Below, piece after piece: positions 1 through 14,452 of a stretch of DNA of 64,000 bases. The DNA is from Avena insularis (Eukaryota > Streptophyta > Magnoliopsida > Poales > Poaceae): positions 73,580,253 through 73,644,252 of the forward strand of contig CM042688.1 in NCBI GenBank assembly GCA_023614405.1. The letters are read 5' to 3'. The position numbers and the translations under genes are program-made. The notes below the pieces were generated by a model, which saw nothing but the letters and a program-made list of their open reading frames with translations, was not told the origin of the DNA and made no database searches. Each line of letters opens with the position of its first letter. The first letter of the stretch is position 1.

Positions 1-1184
1 ATTCTTTTTCTTTTTCTAATTCTTTTCTGTTTTCAATTTCCAAACAATTATTCAAACAATTTCAAACAACACTCAAATCAAATCAAACAGCAAACTTTTC
101 TTTTGAATTTGGTTCTTGTTTGGCAACATAATCCAAATCTCAAAATGAAATATTATTTTTATTTATTTTAGGATCCATTTAATAATTAAATAAAATGGAT
201 CTTTAGTTATTAGGGTTTGATTTATTTAATAATATTTCCATTTGAAATCCAATTATTTTCAAAACCAAACCAAAAGGTTTAATTTGAAAAATAAAAGAAT
301 ACTTGGAAACTTATTTAAATAAATAAGTTTTGGTGTTTTAATTAAAATGGGAAAGCCTTTACTTAAATAAAATTGGATATTTAAATCCTTATTATTTTAT
401 TTAAATAAACCTTTACTCATTTTAATCAAAGCAAAACCTTTTAATAAAAGATTTCAAAGTAGTAATAAAATACTTGGTGTTCATTTAAAATGGGAAAAGC
501 TTTTACTTAAATAAAATTGGATATTTAAATCCTTTTATTTTTTTAAATAAACCTTTACTCATTTTATCAAAACAAAATATTTTATTTCAAAAGCTTGGCC
601 AAATTAATTTGGCTTATCTTTTCATTTGAAACCAAAGTCTTTTATTAAAAGATCTAAAACAGTGTTTCCAAAACAATTTATTTTCCTTTGATAAATGTTT
701 ATCTTTATAAATCCCTTTAGGATTATTTGTTCACCATTTGGTATGGCTTTTGGTAAGGGCTTTATTAGCTTTGGAAATTCAATTTCCTTATCTTATTATA
801 TTCACAAGATTTTGTCTTTGGTTCCAAACTAAGTGAAACCAATCTCTAAGGTCTTTCTTGATCCTTTGTGAAAATTTGTTGATCAACTTGGTATGGATCA
901 AATCCATAGATTTGGAGATTCTTTGGAAAATGATTTCCTTCCATTAGGGTTTAGAGTTTTGGATTTCTTTCCAAATGTTCAAATTTCCAGATACATTCAT
1001 TGAGGAATGCATTTCCCTTGATTTGAATTTGTTGAATTCAAACTTCTACCAAAGTTTGTTCAAGATGGGATTTTAAGTCTCCTTTTAGAAACAAAAGTTT
1101 ATTTTCACCCTGATTTTCAACAAAATTTTATTTTGTTTATTTTATTTTCACATTACAAGATTTGGAAAATCTTGGGATGTGACA
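1..1184 (-). mobile_element. Partial LTR of a Ty3/gypsy-type element, cut by window start
   Basis: On the minus strand this begins at 1184 with TGTCACATCCCAAG and runs left to the window edge. Its first 34 bases are identical to the start of the plus-strand LTR at 14458, and homology continues through the AT-rich region to about 15660, with visible substitutions and indels. It is therefore the U3 part of the same LTR family in the opposite orientation. Satellite sequence starts directly at 1185. The other end is outside the window, so I cannot tell whether it is a solo LTR or part of a full element. No coding sequence is present. Confidence 0.85.
1156..1174 (-). repeat. Perfect hairpin just inside the LTR terminus
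   Basis: An 8-bp inverted repeat, CAAGATTT/AAATCTTG, is separated by 3 bases and lies 10 bases inside the LTR end. The same hairpin occurs at the same distance in the other LTR of this family (14468-14486). Confidence 0.7.
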
Positions 1185-1439
1185 TGTGTGTTCTTTCCAC
1201 AAACCACACATGGACCCACCTGAGTCATTGCATGTGTGTTCTTTCCACAAACCACATATGGATCAACCAGTGTCATTGCATGTGTGTTCTTATACTAAAA
1301 CTAGCACTAGAGTCATTGGAGGTGTGTTCTTTCCACAAACCACACATGGATCAAACAGTGTCATTGCATGTGTGTTCTTTCCATAAACCACATATGGATC
1401 AACTAGTGGTCATTGCATGTGTGTTCTTTTCCACAAACA

Positions 1440-4400
1440 ACATATGGATCCACTAGAGTCATTGCATGTGTGTTCTTTTTACAAACCACATACGGACCCA
1501 CTAGAGTCATTGCATGTGTGTTCTTATACGAAAACAAGCACTAGAGTCATTGCATGTGTGTTCTTTTCCCAAACCACATATGGATCCACCAATGTCATTG
1601 CATGTGTATTCTTTCCACAAACCACTCATGGATCGACCAGTGGTCATTGCATGTGTGTTCTTTCCACAAACCACACATGGATCTTCCCGAGTCATTGCAT
1701 GTGTGTTCTTTCCACAAACCACATATGGATCAACCAGTGTCATTGCATGTGTGTTCTTATAACAAAACCAGCACTAGAGTCATTGCATGTGTATTCTTAT
1801 ACTAAAACCAGCACTAGAGTTATTGCATGTGTGTTCTTTCCACAAACCACACATGGATCAACCAGTGTCATTGCATGTGTGTACTTTCCACAAACCACAT
1901 ATGGATCAACCAGTGGTCATTGCATGTGTGTTCTTTTCCACAAACCACATATGGATCCACTAGAGTCATTGCATCTGTATTCTTTTCACAAACCACATAT
2001 GGACCCACTAGAGTCATTGCATGTGTGTTCTTATACTAAAACCAACACTAGAGTCAGTGCATGTGTGTTCTTATACTAAAACTAGAACTAGAGTAATTGC
2101 ATGTGTGTTCTTTCCACAAACCACACATGGATCCACTAGTGGCATTGCATGTGTGTTCTTTCCACAAACCACACATGGATTGACCAGTGGTCATTGCATG
2201 TGTGTTATTTCCACAAACCACACATGTATCCCCCTGAGTCATTGCACGTGTGTTCTTTTCACAAACCACATATGGATCCACCAGTGTCATTGCATGTGTG
2301 TTCTTTCCACAAACCACATATGGATCCACTAGAGTCATTGCATGTGTGTTCTTTTCACAAACCACATATGGACCCACTAGAGTCATTGCATGTGTGTTCT
2401 TATACTAAAACCAACACTAGAGTCAGTGCATGTGTGTTCTTTTCACAAACCAGATATGGATCCACCAGTGTCATTGCATGTGTGTTCTTTCCACAAACCA
2501 CACATGGATCAACCAGTGGTCATTGCATGTGTGTTCTTTCCACAAACCACACATGGACCCACCTGAGTCATTGCATGTGTGTTCTTTCCACAAACCACAT
2601 ATGGATCAACCAGTGTCATTGCATGTGTGTTCTTATACTAAAACCAGCACTAGAGTCATTGCATGTGTGTTCTTTCCACAAACCACACATGGATCAACCA
2701 GTGTCATTGCATGTGTGTTCTTTCCACAAACCACATATGGATCAACCAGTGGTCATTGCACGTGTGTTCTTTCCCACAAACCACATATGGATCCAATAGA
2801 GTCATTGCACGTGTGTTCTTTTCACAAACCACATATGGACCCACTAGAGTCATTGCATGTGTGTTCTTATACTAAAAACAGCACTAGAGTCATTGCATGT
2901 GTGTTCTTTTCATAAACTACATATGGATCCACTAGTGTCATTGCATGTGTGTTCTTTCCACAAACCACACATGGATCGACCAGTGGTCATTGGATGTGTG
3001 TTATTTCCACAAACCACACATGGATCCCCCTGAGTCAATGCATGTGTGTTCTTATACTAAAACCAGCACTAGAGTCATTGCATGTGTGTTCTTTCCACAA
3101 ACCACACATGGATCAACCAGTGTCATTGCATGTCTGTTCTTTCCACGAACCACATATGGATCAACCAGTGGTCATTGCATGTGTGTTCTTTACCACAAAC
3201 CACATATGGATCCACTAGAGTCATTGCATGTGTATTCTTTTCACAAACCACATATGGACCCACTAGAGTCATTGCATGTGTGTTCTTATACTAAAACCAA
3301 CACCAGAGTCATTGAATGTGTGTTCAATAATAAAACTAGCACTGGAGTAATTGCATGTGTGTTCTTTCTAGAAACCAAACATGGATCCACTAGTGGCATT
3401 GCATGTGTGTTCTTTCAACAAACAACACATGGATTGACCAGTGGTCATTGCATGTGTGTTCTTTCCACAAACCACACATGGATCCCCCTGAGTCATTGCA
3501 TGTGTGTTCTTTTCACAAACCACATACGGATCAACCAGTGTCATTGCATGTGTGTTCTTTCCACAAACCACATATGGATCCACTAGAGTCATTGCATGTG
3601 TGTTCTTTTCACAAACCACATATGGACCCACTAGAGTCATTGCATGTGTGTTCTTATACTAAAACCAACACTAGAGTCATTGCATGTGTGTTCTTTTCAC
3701 AAACCACATATGGATCCACCACTGCCATCGCATGTGTGTTCTTTCCACAAACCACACATGGATCGACTAGTGGTCATTACATGTGTGTTCTTTCCACAAA
3801 CGAAACATGGATCCACCAGTGTTCATCGCATGTGTGTTCTTTCCACAAACCACACATGGATCCCCCTGAGTCATTGCATGTGTGTTCTTTTCACAAACCA
3901 CATATGGATCAACCAGTGTCATTTCATGTGTGTTCTTTCCACAAACCACATATGGATCCACTAAAGTCATTGCATGTCTGTTCTTTTCAGAAACCACATA
4001 TGGACCCACTAGAGTCATTGCATGTGTGTTCTTATACTAAACCAGCACTAGAGTCATTGCATGTGTGTTCTTATACTAAACCAGCACTAGAGTCATTGCA
4101 TGTGTGTTCTTTTCACAAACCATATATGGATCCACCAGTGTCATGGCATGTGTGTTCTTTCCACAAACCACATATGGATCAACCAGTGGTCATTGCATGT
4201 GTGTTCTTTTCCACAAACAACATATGGATCCACTAGAGTCATTGCATGTGTGTTCTTTTCACAAACCACATATGGACCCACTAGAGTCATTGCATGTGTG
4301 TTCTTATACTAAAACAAGCACTAGAGTAATTGCATGTGTGTTCTTTTCCCAAACCACATATGGATCCACCAATGTCATTGCATGTGTATTCTTTCCACAA

Positions 4401-4830
4401 ACCACACATGGATCGACCAGTGGTCATTGCATGTGTGTTCTTTCCACAAACCACACATGGATCCTCCCGAGTCATTGCATGTGTGTTCTTTCCACAAACC
4501 ACATATGGATCAACCAGTGTCATTGCATGTGTGTTCTTATAACAATCCCAGCACTAGAGTCATTGCATGCTTGTTCTTATACTAAAACCAGCACTAGAGT
4601 TATTGCATGTGTGTTCTTTCCACAAACCACACATGGATCAACCAGTGTCATTGCATGTGTGTTCTTTCCACAAACCACATATGGATCAACCAGTGGTCAT
4701 TGCATGTGTGTTCTTTTCCACAAACCACATATGGATCCACTAGAGTCATTGCATCTGTATTCTTTTCACAAACCACATATGGACCCACTAGAGTCATTGC
4801 ATGTGTGTTCTTATACTAAAACTAGCACTA
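1440..4830 (+). repeat. Satellite block with a second copy at about 12520-20710 that carries the solo LTR
   Basis: Landmarks 1514, 1554, 2054 and 2949 reappear at 12595, 12635, 13085 and 13979 (offsets 11081 then 11030). Landmarks 3644, 4100, 4287 and 4607 reappear at about 19523, 19979, 20166 and 20486 (offset 15879). The jump in offset, 4849, matches the 4843-bp LTR plus its 5-bp target duplication and one base of indel. This uninterrupted copy therefore represents the empty site. Its edges are approximate. Confidence 0.8.
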
Positions 4831-5381
4831 GAGTCATTGCATGTGTGTTCTTATACTAAAACTAGCACTAGAGTAATTGCATGTGTGTTCTTTCCACAAA
4901 CCACACATGGATCCACTAGTGGCATTGCATGTGTGTTCTTTCCACAAACCACACATGGACTCCCCTGAGTCATTGCATGTGTGTTCTTTTCACAAACCAC
5001 ATATGGATCAACCAGTGTCATTGCATGTGTGTTTTGTCCACAAACCACATATGGATCCACTAGAGTCATTGCATGTGTGTTCTTTTCACAAACAACATAT
5101 GGACCCACTATAGTCATTGCATGTCTGTTCTTATACTAAAACCAACACTAGAGTCATTGCATGTGTGTTCTTTTCACAAACCACATATGGATCAACCAGT
5201 GGTCATTGCATGTGTGTTCTTTCCACAAACCACACATGGATCCCCCTAAGTCATTGCATGTGTGTTCCTTCCAAAGACCACATATGGATCAACCAGTGTC
5301 ATTGCATGTGTGTTCTTATACTAAAACCAGCACTAGAGTCATCGCATGTGTGTTCTTATACTAAAACCAGCACTAGAGTCA

Positions 5382-8300
5382 CTGCATGTGTGTTCTTTCC
5401 ACAAACCACACATGGATCAACCAGTGTCATTGCATGTGTGTTCTTTCAACAAACCACATATGGATCAACCAATGGTCATTGCATGTCTTTTCTTTTCCAC
5501 AAACCACATATGGATCCACTAGAGTCATTGCATGTGTGTTCTTTTCACAAACCACATATGGACCCACTAGAGTCATTGCATGTGTGTTCTTATACTAAAA
5601 CTAGCACTAGAGTCATTGCATTTGTGTTCTTTTCACAAACCACATATGGATCCACTAGTGTCATTGCATGTGTGTTCTTTCCACAAACCACACGTGGATC
5701 GACCAGTGGTCATTGCATGTGTGTTCTTTCCACAAACCACACATGGATCCCCCGGAGTCATTGCATGTGTGTTCTTTCCACAAACCACATATGGATCAAC
5801 CAGTGTCATTGCATGTGTGTTCTTATACCGAAACCAGCACTAGAGTCATTGCATGTGTGTTCTTATACTAAAACCAGCACTAGAGTCATTGCATGTGTGT
5901 TCTTATACTAAAACCAGCAGTAGAGTCATTGCATGTGTGTTCTTTCCACAAACCACACATGGATCAACCAGTGTCATTGCATGTGTGTTCTTTCCACAAA
6001 CCACATATGGATCAACTAGTGGTCATTGCATGTGTGTTCTTTTCCACAAACCACATATGGATCCACTAGAGTCATTGCATGTGTATTCTTTTCACAAACC
6101 ACATATGGACCCACTAGAGTCATTGCATGTGTGTTCTTATACTAAAACCAGCACCAGAGTCATTGAATGTGTGTTCAATACTAAAACTAGCACTAGAGTA
6201 TTTGCATGTGTGTTCTTTCCAGAAACCACACATGGATCCACTAGTGGCATTGCATGTGTGTTCTTTCCACAAACCACACATGGATTAACCAGTGGTCATT
6301 GCATGTGTGTTCTTTCCACAAACCACGCATGGATCCCCGTGAGTCATTGCATGTGTGTTCTTTTCACAAACCACATATGGATCAACCAGTGTCATTGCAT
6401 GTGTGTTCTTTCCACAAACCACATATCGATCCACTAGAGTCATTGCATGTGTGTTCTTTCCACAAACCACAAATGGACCCCCAAGAGTCAATGCATGAGT
6501 GTTCTTATACAAAACCAACACTAGAGTCATTGCATGTGTTCTTTTCACAAACCACATATGGATCCACCACTGCCATCGCATGTGTGTTCTTTCCACAAAC
6601 CACACATGGATCGACCAGTGGTCATTACATGTGTGTTCTTTCCACAAACCACACATGGATCCACTAGTGGTCATTGCATGTGTGTTCTTTCCACAAACCA
6701 CACATGGATCCGCCTGAGTCATTGCATGTGTGTTCTTTTCACAAACCACATATGGATCAACCAGTGTCATTGCATGTGTGTTCTTTCCACAAACCACATA
6801 TGGATCCACTAGAGTCATTGCATTTCTGTTCTTTTCACAAACCACATATGGACCCACTAGAGTCATTGCATGTGTGTTCTTATACTAAACCAGCACTTGA
6901 GTCATTCCATGTGTGTTGTTTTCACAAACCACATATGGATCCACCAGTGTCATTGCATGTGTGTTCTTTCCACAAACCACACATGGATCCCCCAGAGTCA
7001 TTGCATGTGTGTTCTTTTCACAAACCACATATGGATCAACCAGTGTCATTGCATGTGTGTTCTTTTCCACAAACCACATATGGATCCACTAGAGTCATTG
7101 CATGTGTGTTCTTTTCACAAACCACATATGGACCCACTAGAGTCATTGCATGTGTGTTCTTATACTAAAACCAACACTAGAGTCATTGCATGTGTGTTCT
7201 TTTCACAAAGCACATATGGATCCACTAGTGGCATTGCATGTGTGTTATTTCCACAAACCACACATGGATCAACCAGTGGTCATTGCATGTGTGTTCTTTC
7301 CACAAACCACACATGGATCAACCAGTGTCATTGCATGTGTGTTCTTTCCACAAACCACATATGGATCAACCAGTGGTCATTGCATGTGTGTTCTTTTCCA
7401 CAAACCACATATGGATCCACTAGAGTCATTGCATGTGTGTTCTTTTCACAAACCACATATGGACCCACTAGAGTCATTGCATGTGTGTTCTTATACTAAA
7501 ACTAGCACTAGAGTCATTGCATTTGTGTTCTTTTCACAAACCACATATGGATCCACTAGTGTCATTGCATGTGTGTTCTTTCCACAAACCACACGTGGAT
7601 CGACCAGTGGTCATTGCATGTGTGTTCTTTCCACAAACCACACATGGATCCCCCGGAGTCATTGCATGTGTGTTCTTTCCACAAACCACATATGGATCAA
7701 CCAGTGTCATTGCATGTGTGTTCTTATACCGAAACCAGCACTAGAGTCATTGCATGTGTGTTCTTATACTAAAACCAGCACTAGAGTCATTGCATGTGTG
7801 TTCTTATACTAAAACCAGCAGTAGAGTCATTGCATGTGTGTTCTTTCCACAAACCACACATGGATCAACCAGTGTCATTGCATGTGTGTTCTTTCCACAA
7901 ACCACATATGGATCAACTAGTGGTCATTGCATGTGTGTTCTTTTCCACAAACCACATATGGATCCACTAGAGTCATTGCATGTGTATTCTTTTCACAAAC
8001 CACATATGGACCCACTAGAGTCATTGCATGTGTGTTCTTATACTAAAACCAGCACCAGAGTCATTGAATGTGTGTTCAATACTAAAACTAGCACTAGAGT
8101 ATTTGCATGTGTGTTCTTTCCAGAAACCACACATGGATCCACTAGTGGCATTGCATGTGTGTTCTTTCCACAAACCACACATGGATTAACCAGTGGTCAT
8201 TGCATGTGTGTTCTTTCCACAAACCACGCATGGATCCCCGTGAGTCATTGCATGTGTGTTCTTTTCACAAACCACATATGGATCAACCAGTGTCATTGCA

Positions 8301-11084
8301 TGTGTGTTCTTTCCACAAACCACATATCGATCCACTAGAGTCATTGCATGTGTGTTCTTTCCACAAACCACATATGGACCCACTAGAGTCATTGCATGTG
8401 TGTTCTTATACTAAAACCAACACTAGAGTCATTGCATGTGTGTTCTTTTCACAAACCACATATGGATCCACCACTGCCATCGCATGTGTGTTCTTTCCAC
8501 AAACCACACATGGATCGACCAGTGGTCATTACATGTGTGTTCTTTCCACAAACCACACATGGATCCACTAGTGGTCATTGCATGTGTGTTCTTTCCACAA
8601 ACCACACATGGATCCGCCTGAGTCATTGCATGTGTGTTCTTTTCACAAACCACATATGGATCAACCGGTGTCATTGCATGTGTGTTCTTTCCACAAACCA
8701 CATATGGATCCACTAGAGTCATTGCATTTCTGTTCTTTTCACAAACCACATATGGACCCACTAGAGTCATTGCATGTGTGTTCTTATACTAAACCAGCAC
8801 TTGAGTCATTCCATGTGTGTTGTTTTCACAAACCACATATGGATCCACCAGTGTCATTGCATGTGTGTTCTTTCCACAAACCACACATGGATCCCCCAGA
8901 GTCATTGCATGTGTGTTCTTTTCACAAACCACATATGGATCAACCAGTGTCATTGCATGTGTGTTCTTTCCACAAACCACATATGGATCCACTAGAGTCA
9001 TTGCATGTGTGTTCTTTTCACAAACCACATATGGACCCACTAGAGTCATTGCATGTGTGTTCTTATACTAAAACCAACACTAGAGTCATTGCATGTGTGT
9101 TCTTTTCACAAAGCACATATGGATCCACTAGTGGCATAGCATGTGTTATTTCCACAAACCACACATGGATCAACCAGTGGTCATTGCATGTGTGTTCTTT
9201 CCACAAACCACACATGGATCAACCAGTGTCATTGCATGTGTGTTCTTTCCACAAACCACATATGGATCAACCAGTGGTCATTGCATGTGTGTTCTTTTCC
9301 ACAAACCACATATGGATCCACTAGAGTCATTGCATGTGTGTTCTTTTCACAAACCACATATGGACCCACTAGAGTCATTGCATGTGTGTTCTTATACTAA
9401 AACTAGCACTAGAGTCATTGCATTTGTGTTCTTTTCACAAACCACATATGGATCCACTAGTGTCATTGCATGTGTGTTCTTTCCACAAACCACACGTGGA
9501 TCGACCAGTGGTCATTGCATGTGTGTTCTTTCCACAAACCACACATGGATCCCCCTGAGTCATTGCATGTGTGTTCTTTCCACAAACCACATATGGATCA
9601 ACCAGTGTCATTGCATGTGTGTTCTTATACCGAAACCAGCACTAGAGTCATTGCATGTGTGTTCTTATACTAAAACCAGCACTAGAGTCATTTCATGTGT
9701 GTTCTTATACTAAAACCAGCAGTAGAGTCATTGCATGTGTGTTCTTTCCACAAACCACACATGGATCAACCAGTGGCATTGCATGTATGTTCTTTCCACG
9801 AACCACATATGGATCAACCAGTGGTTATTGCATGTGTGTTCTTTTCCACAAACCACATATGGATGCACTAGAGTCATTGCATGTGTATTCTTTTCACAAA
9901 CCACATATGGACCCAGTAGAGTCATTGCATGTGTGTTCTTATACTAAAACCAGCACCAGAGTCATTGAATGTGTGTTCAATACTAAAACTAGCACTAGAG
10001 TAATTGCATGTGTGTTCTTTCCCTAAACCACACATGGATACACTAGTGGCATTGCATTTGTGTTCATTCCACAAACCACACATGGATTAACCAGTGGTCA
10101 TTGCATGTGTGTTCTTTCCACAAACCACACATGGATCCCCCTGAGTCATTGCATGTGTGTTCTTTTCACAAACCACATATGTATCAACCAGTGTCATTGC
10201 ATGTGTGTTCTTTCCACAAACCACATATGGATCCACTAGAGTCATTGCATGTGTGTTCTTTCCACAAACCACATATGGACCCACTAGAGTCATTGCATGT
10301 GTGTTCTTATACTAAAACCAACACTAGAGTCATTGCATGTGTGTTCTTTTCACAAACCACATATGGATCCACCACTGCCATCGCATGTGTGTTCTTTCCA
10401 CAAACCACACATGGATAGACCAGTGGTCATTACATGTGTGTTCTTTCCACAAACCACACATGGATCCACTAGTGGTCATTGCATGTGTGTTCTTTCCACA
10501 AACCACACATGGATCCGCCTGAGTCATTGCATGTGTGTTCTTTTCACAAACCACATATGGATCAACCGGTGTCATTGCATGTGTGTTCTTTCCACAAACC
10601 ACATATGGATCCACTAGAGTCATTGCATTTCTGTTCTTTTCACAAACCACATATGGACCCACTAGAGTCATTGCATGTGTGTTCTTATACTAAACCAGCA
10701 CTAGAGTCATTCCATGTGTGTTCTTTTCACAAACCACATATGGATCCACCAGTGTCATTGCATGTGTGTTCTTTCCACAAACCACACATGGATCCCCCTG
10801 AGTCATTGCATGTGTGTTCTTTTCACAAACCACATATGGATCAACCAGTGTCATTGCATGTGTGTTCTTTTCCACAAACCACATATGGATCCACTAGAGT
10901 CATTGCATGTGTGTTCTTTTCACAAACAACATATGGACCCACTAGAGTCATTGCATGTGTGTCTTATACTAAAACCAACACTAGAGTCATTGCATGTGTG
11001 TTCTTTTCACAAAGAACATATGGATCCACTAGTGGCATTGCATGTGTGTTATTTCCACAAACCACACATGGATCAACCAGTGGT
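5382..11084 (+). repeat. Three tandem copies of a 1901-bp higher-order repeat
   Basis: Copies run at about 5382-7282, 7283-9183 and 9184-11084. Diagnostic variants recur at exactly 1901 bp: CACGTG at 5691, 7592 and 9493; a unit starting TTGCATTTGTG near 5615, 7516 and 9417; and a CCGAAACC variant of the 40-bp unit. Copies 1 and 2 also share private changes such as CATATCGATC and ACCACGCATGG. Small 2-3 bp indels distinguish the copies. A further copy of the third unit lies at about 21340-23350 (offset 11950). Confidence 0.88.
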
Positions 11085-14000
11085 CATTGCATGTGTGTTC
11101 TTTCCACAAACCACACATGGATCAACCAGTGTCATTGCATGTGTGTTCTTTCCACAAACCACACATGGATCGACCAGTGGTCATTACATGTGTGTTCTTT
11201 CCACAAACCACACATGGATCCACTAGTGGTCATTGCATGTGTGTTCTTTCCACAAACCACACATGGATCCCCCTGAGTCATTGCATGTGTGTTCTTTTCA
11301 CAAACCACATATGGATCAACCAGTGTCATTGCATGTGTGTTCTTTCCACAAACCACATATGGATCCACTAGAGTCATTGCATGTCTGTTCTTTTCGAAAA
11401 CCACATATGGACCCACTAGAGTCATTGCATGTGTGTTCTTATACTAAACCAGCACTAGAGTCATTGCATGTGTGTTCTTATACTAAAACTAGCACTAGAG
11501 TAATTGCATGTGTGTTCTTTCCACAAACCACACATGGATCCACTAGTGGCATTGCATGTGTGTTCTTTCCACAAACCACACATGGATTGACCAGTGGTCA
11601 TTGCATGTGTGTTCTTTCCAGAAACCACACATGGATCCCCCTGAGTCATTGCATGTGTGTTCTTTTCACAAACCACATATGGATCAACCAATGTCTTTGC
11701 ATGTGTGTTCTTTCCACAAACCACATATGGACCCACTAGAGTCATTGCATGTGTGTTCTTTTCACAAACCACATATGGACCCACTAGAGTCATTGCATGT
11801 GTGTTCTTATACTAAAACCAACACTAGAGTCATTGCATGTGTGTTCTTTTTACAAACCACAAATGGATCCACCAGTGTCATTGCATGTGTGTTCTTTCCA
11901 CAAACCACACATGGATCAACCAGTGGTCATTGCATGTGTGTTCTTTCCACAAACCACACATGGACCCACCTGAGTCATTGCATGTGTGTTCTTTCCACAA
12001 ACCACATATGGATCAACCAGTGTCATTGCATGTGTGTTCTTATACTAAAACCAGCACTAGAGTCATTGCAGGTGTGTTCTTTCCACAAACCACACATGGA
12101 TCAACCAGTGTCATTGCATGTGTGTTCTTTCCACAAACCACATATGGATCAACCAGTGGTCATTGCATGTGTGTTCTTTTCCACAAACAACATATGGATC
12201 CACTAGAGTCATTGCATGTGTGTTCTTTTTGCAAACCACATATGGACCCACTAGAGTCATTGCATGTGTGTTCTTATACTAAAACAAGCACTAGAGTCAT
12301 TGCATGTGTGTTCTTTTCCCAAACCACATATGGATCCACCAATGTCATTGCATGTGTATTCTTTCCACAAACCACTCATGGATCGACCAGTGGTCATTGC
12401 ATGTGTGTTCTTTCCACAAACCACACATGGATCTTCCCGAGTCATTGCATGTGTGTTCTTTCCACAAACCACATATGGATCAACCAGTGGTCATTGCATG
12501 TGTGTTCTTTTCCACAAACAACATATGGATCCACTAGAGTCATTGCATGTGTGTTCTTTTTGCAAACCACATATGGACCCACTAGAGTCATTGCATGTGT
12601 GTTCTTATACTAAAACAAGCACTAGAGTCATTGCATGTCTGTTCTTTTCCCAAACCACATATGGATCCACCAATGTCATTGCATGTGTATTCTTTCCACA
12701 AACCACTCATGGATCGACCAGTGGTCATTGCATGTGTGTTCTTTCCACAAACCACACATGGATCTTCCCGAGTCATTGCATGTGTGTTCTTTCCACAAAC
12801 CACATATGGATCAACCAGTGTCATTGCATGTGTGTTCTTATAACAAAACCAGCACTAGAGTCATTGCATGTGTGTTCTTATACTAAAACCAGCACTAGAG
12901 TTATTGCATGTGTGTTCTTTCCACAAACCACACATGGATCAACCAGTGTCATTGCATGTGTGTACTTTCCACAAACCACATATGGATCCACTAGAGTCAT
13001 TGCATCTGTATTCTTTTCACAAACCACATATGGACCCACTAGAGTCATTGCATGTGTGTTCTTATACTAAAACCAACACTAGAGTCATTGCATGTGTGTT
13101 CTTATACTAAAACTAGCACTAGAGTGATTGCATGTGTGTTCTTTCCACAAACCACACATGGATCCACTAGTGGCATTGCATGTGTGTTCTTTCCACAAAC
13201 CACACATGGATTGACCAGTGGTCATTGCATGTGTGTTCTTTCCACAAACCACACATGGATCCCCCTGAGTCATTGCATGTGTGTTATTTTCACAAACCAC
13301 ATATGGATCCACCAGTGTCATTGCATGTGTGTTCTTTCCACAAACCACATATGGATCCACTAGAGTCATTGCATGTGTGTTCTTTTCACAAACCACATAT
13401 GGACCCACTAGAGTCATTGCATGTGTGTTCTTATACTAAAACCAACACTAGAGTTAGTGCATGTGTGTTCTTTTCACAAACCACATATGGATCCACCAGT
13501 GTCATTGCATGTGTGTTCTTTCCACAAACCACACATGGATCAACCAGTGGTCATTGCATGTGTGTTCTTTCCACAAACCACACATGGACCCACCTGAGTC
13601 ATTTCATGTGTGTTCTTTCCACAAACCACATATGGATCAACCAGTGTCATTGCATGTGTGTTGTTATACTAAAACCAGCACTAGAGTCATTGCATGTGTG
13701 TTCTTTCCACAAACCAAACATGGACAACCAGTGTCATTGCATGTGTGTTCTTTCCACAAACCACATATGGATCAACCAGTGGTCATTGCATGTGTGTTCT
13801 TTCCCACAAACCACATATGGATCCACTAGAGTCATTGCATGTGTGTTCTTTTCACAAACCACATATGGACCCACTAGAGTCATTGCATGTCTGTTCTTAT
13901 ACTAAAAACAGAACTAGAGTCATTGCATGTGTGTTCTTTTCATAAACTACATATGGATCCACTAGTGTCATTGCATGTGTGTTCTTTCCACAAACCAGAC

Positions 14001-14452
14001 ATGGATCGACCAGTGGTCATTGTATGTGTGTTCTTTCCACAAACCACACATGGATCCCCCTGAGTCATTGCATGTGTGTTCTTATACTAAAACCAGCACT
14101 AGAGTCATTGCATGTGTGTTCTTTCCACAAACCTCACATGGATCAACTAGTGTCATTGCATGTCTGTTCTTTCCACGAACCACATATGGATCAACCAGTG
14201 GTCATTGCATGTGTGTTCCTTACCACAAACCACATATGGATCCACTAGAGTCATTGCATGTGTATTCTTTTCACAAACCACATATGGACCCACTAGAGTC
14301 ATTGCATGTGTGTTCTTATACTAAAACCAGCACCAGAGTCATTGAATGTGTGTTCAATAATAAAACTAGCACTGGAGTAATTGCATGTGTGTTCTTTCTA
14401 GAAACCAAACATGGATCCACTAGTGGCATTGCATGTGTGTTCTTTCAACAAA

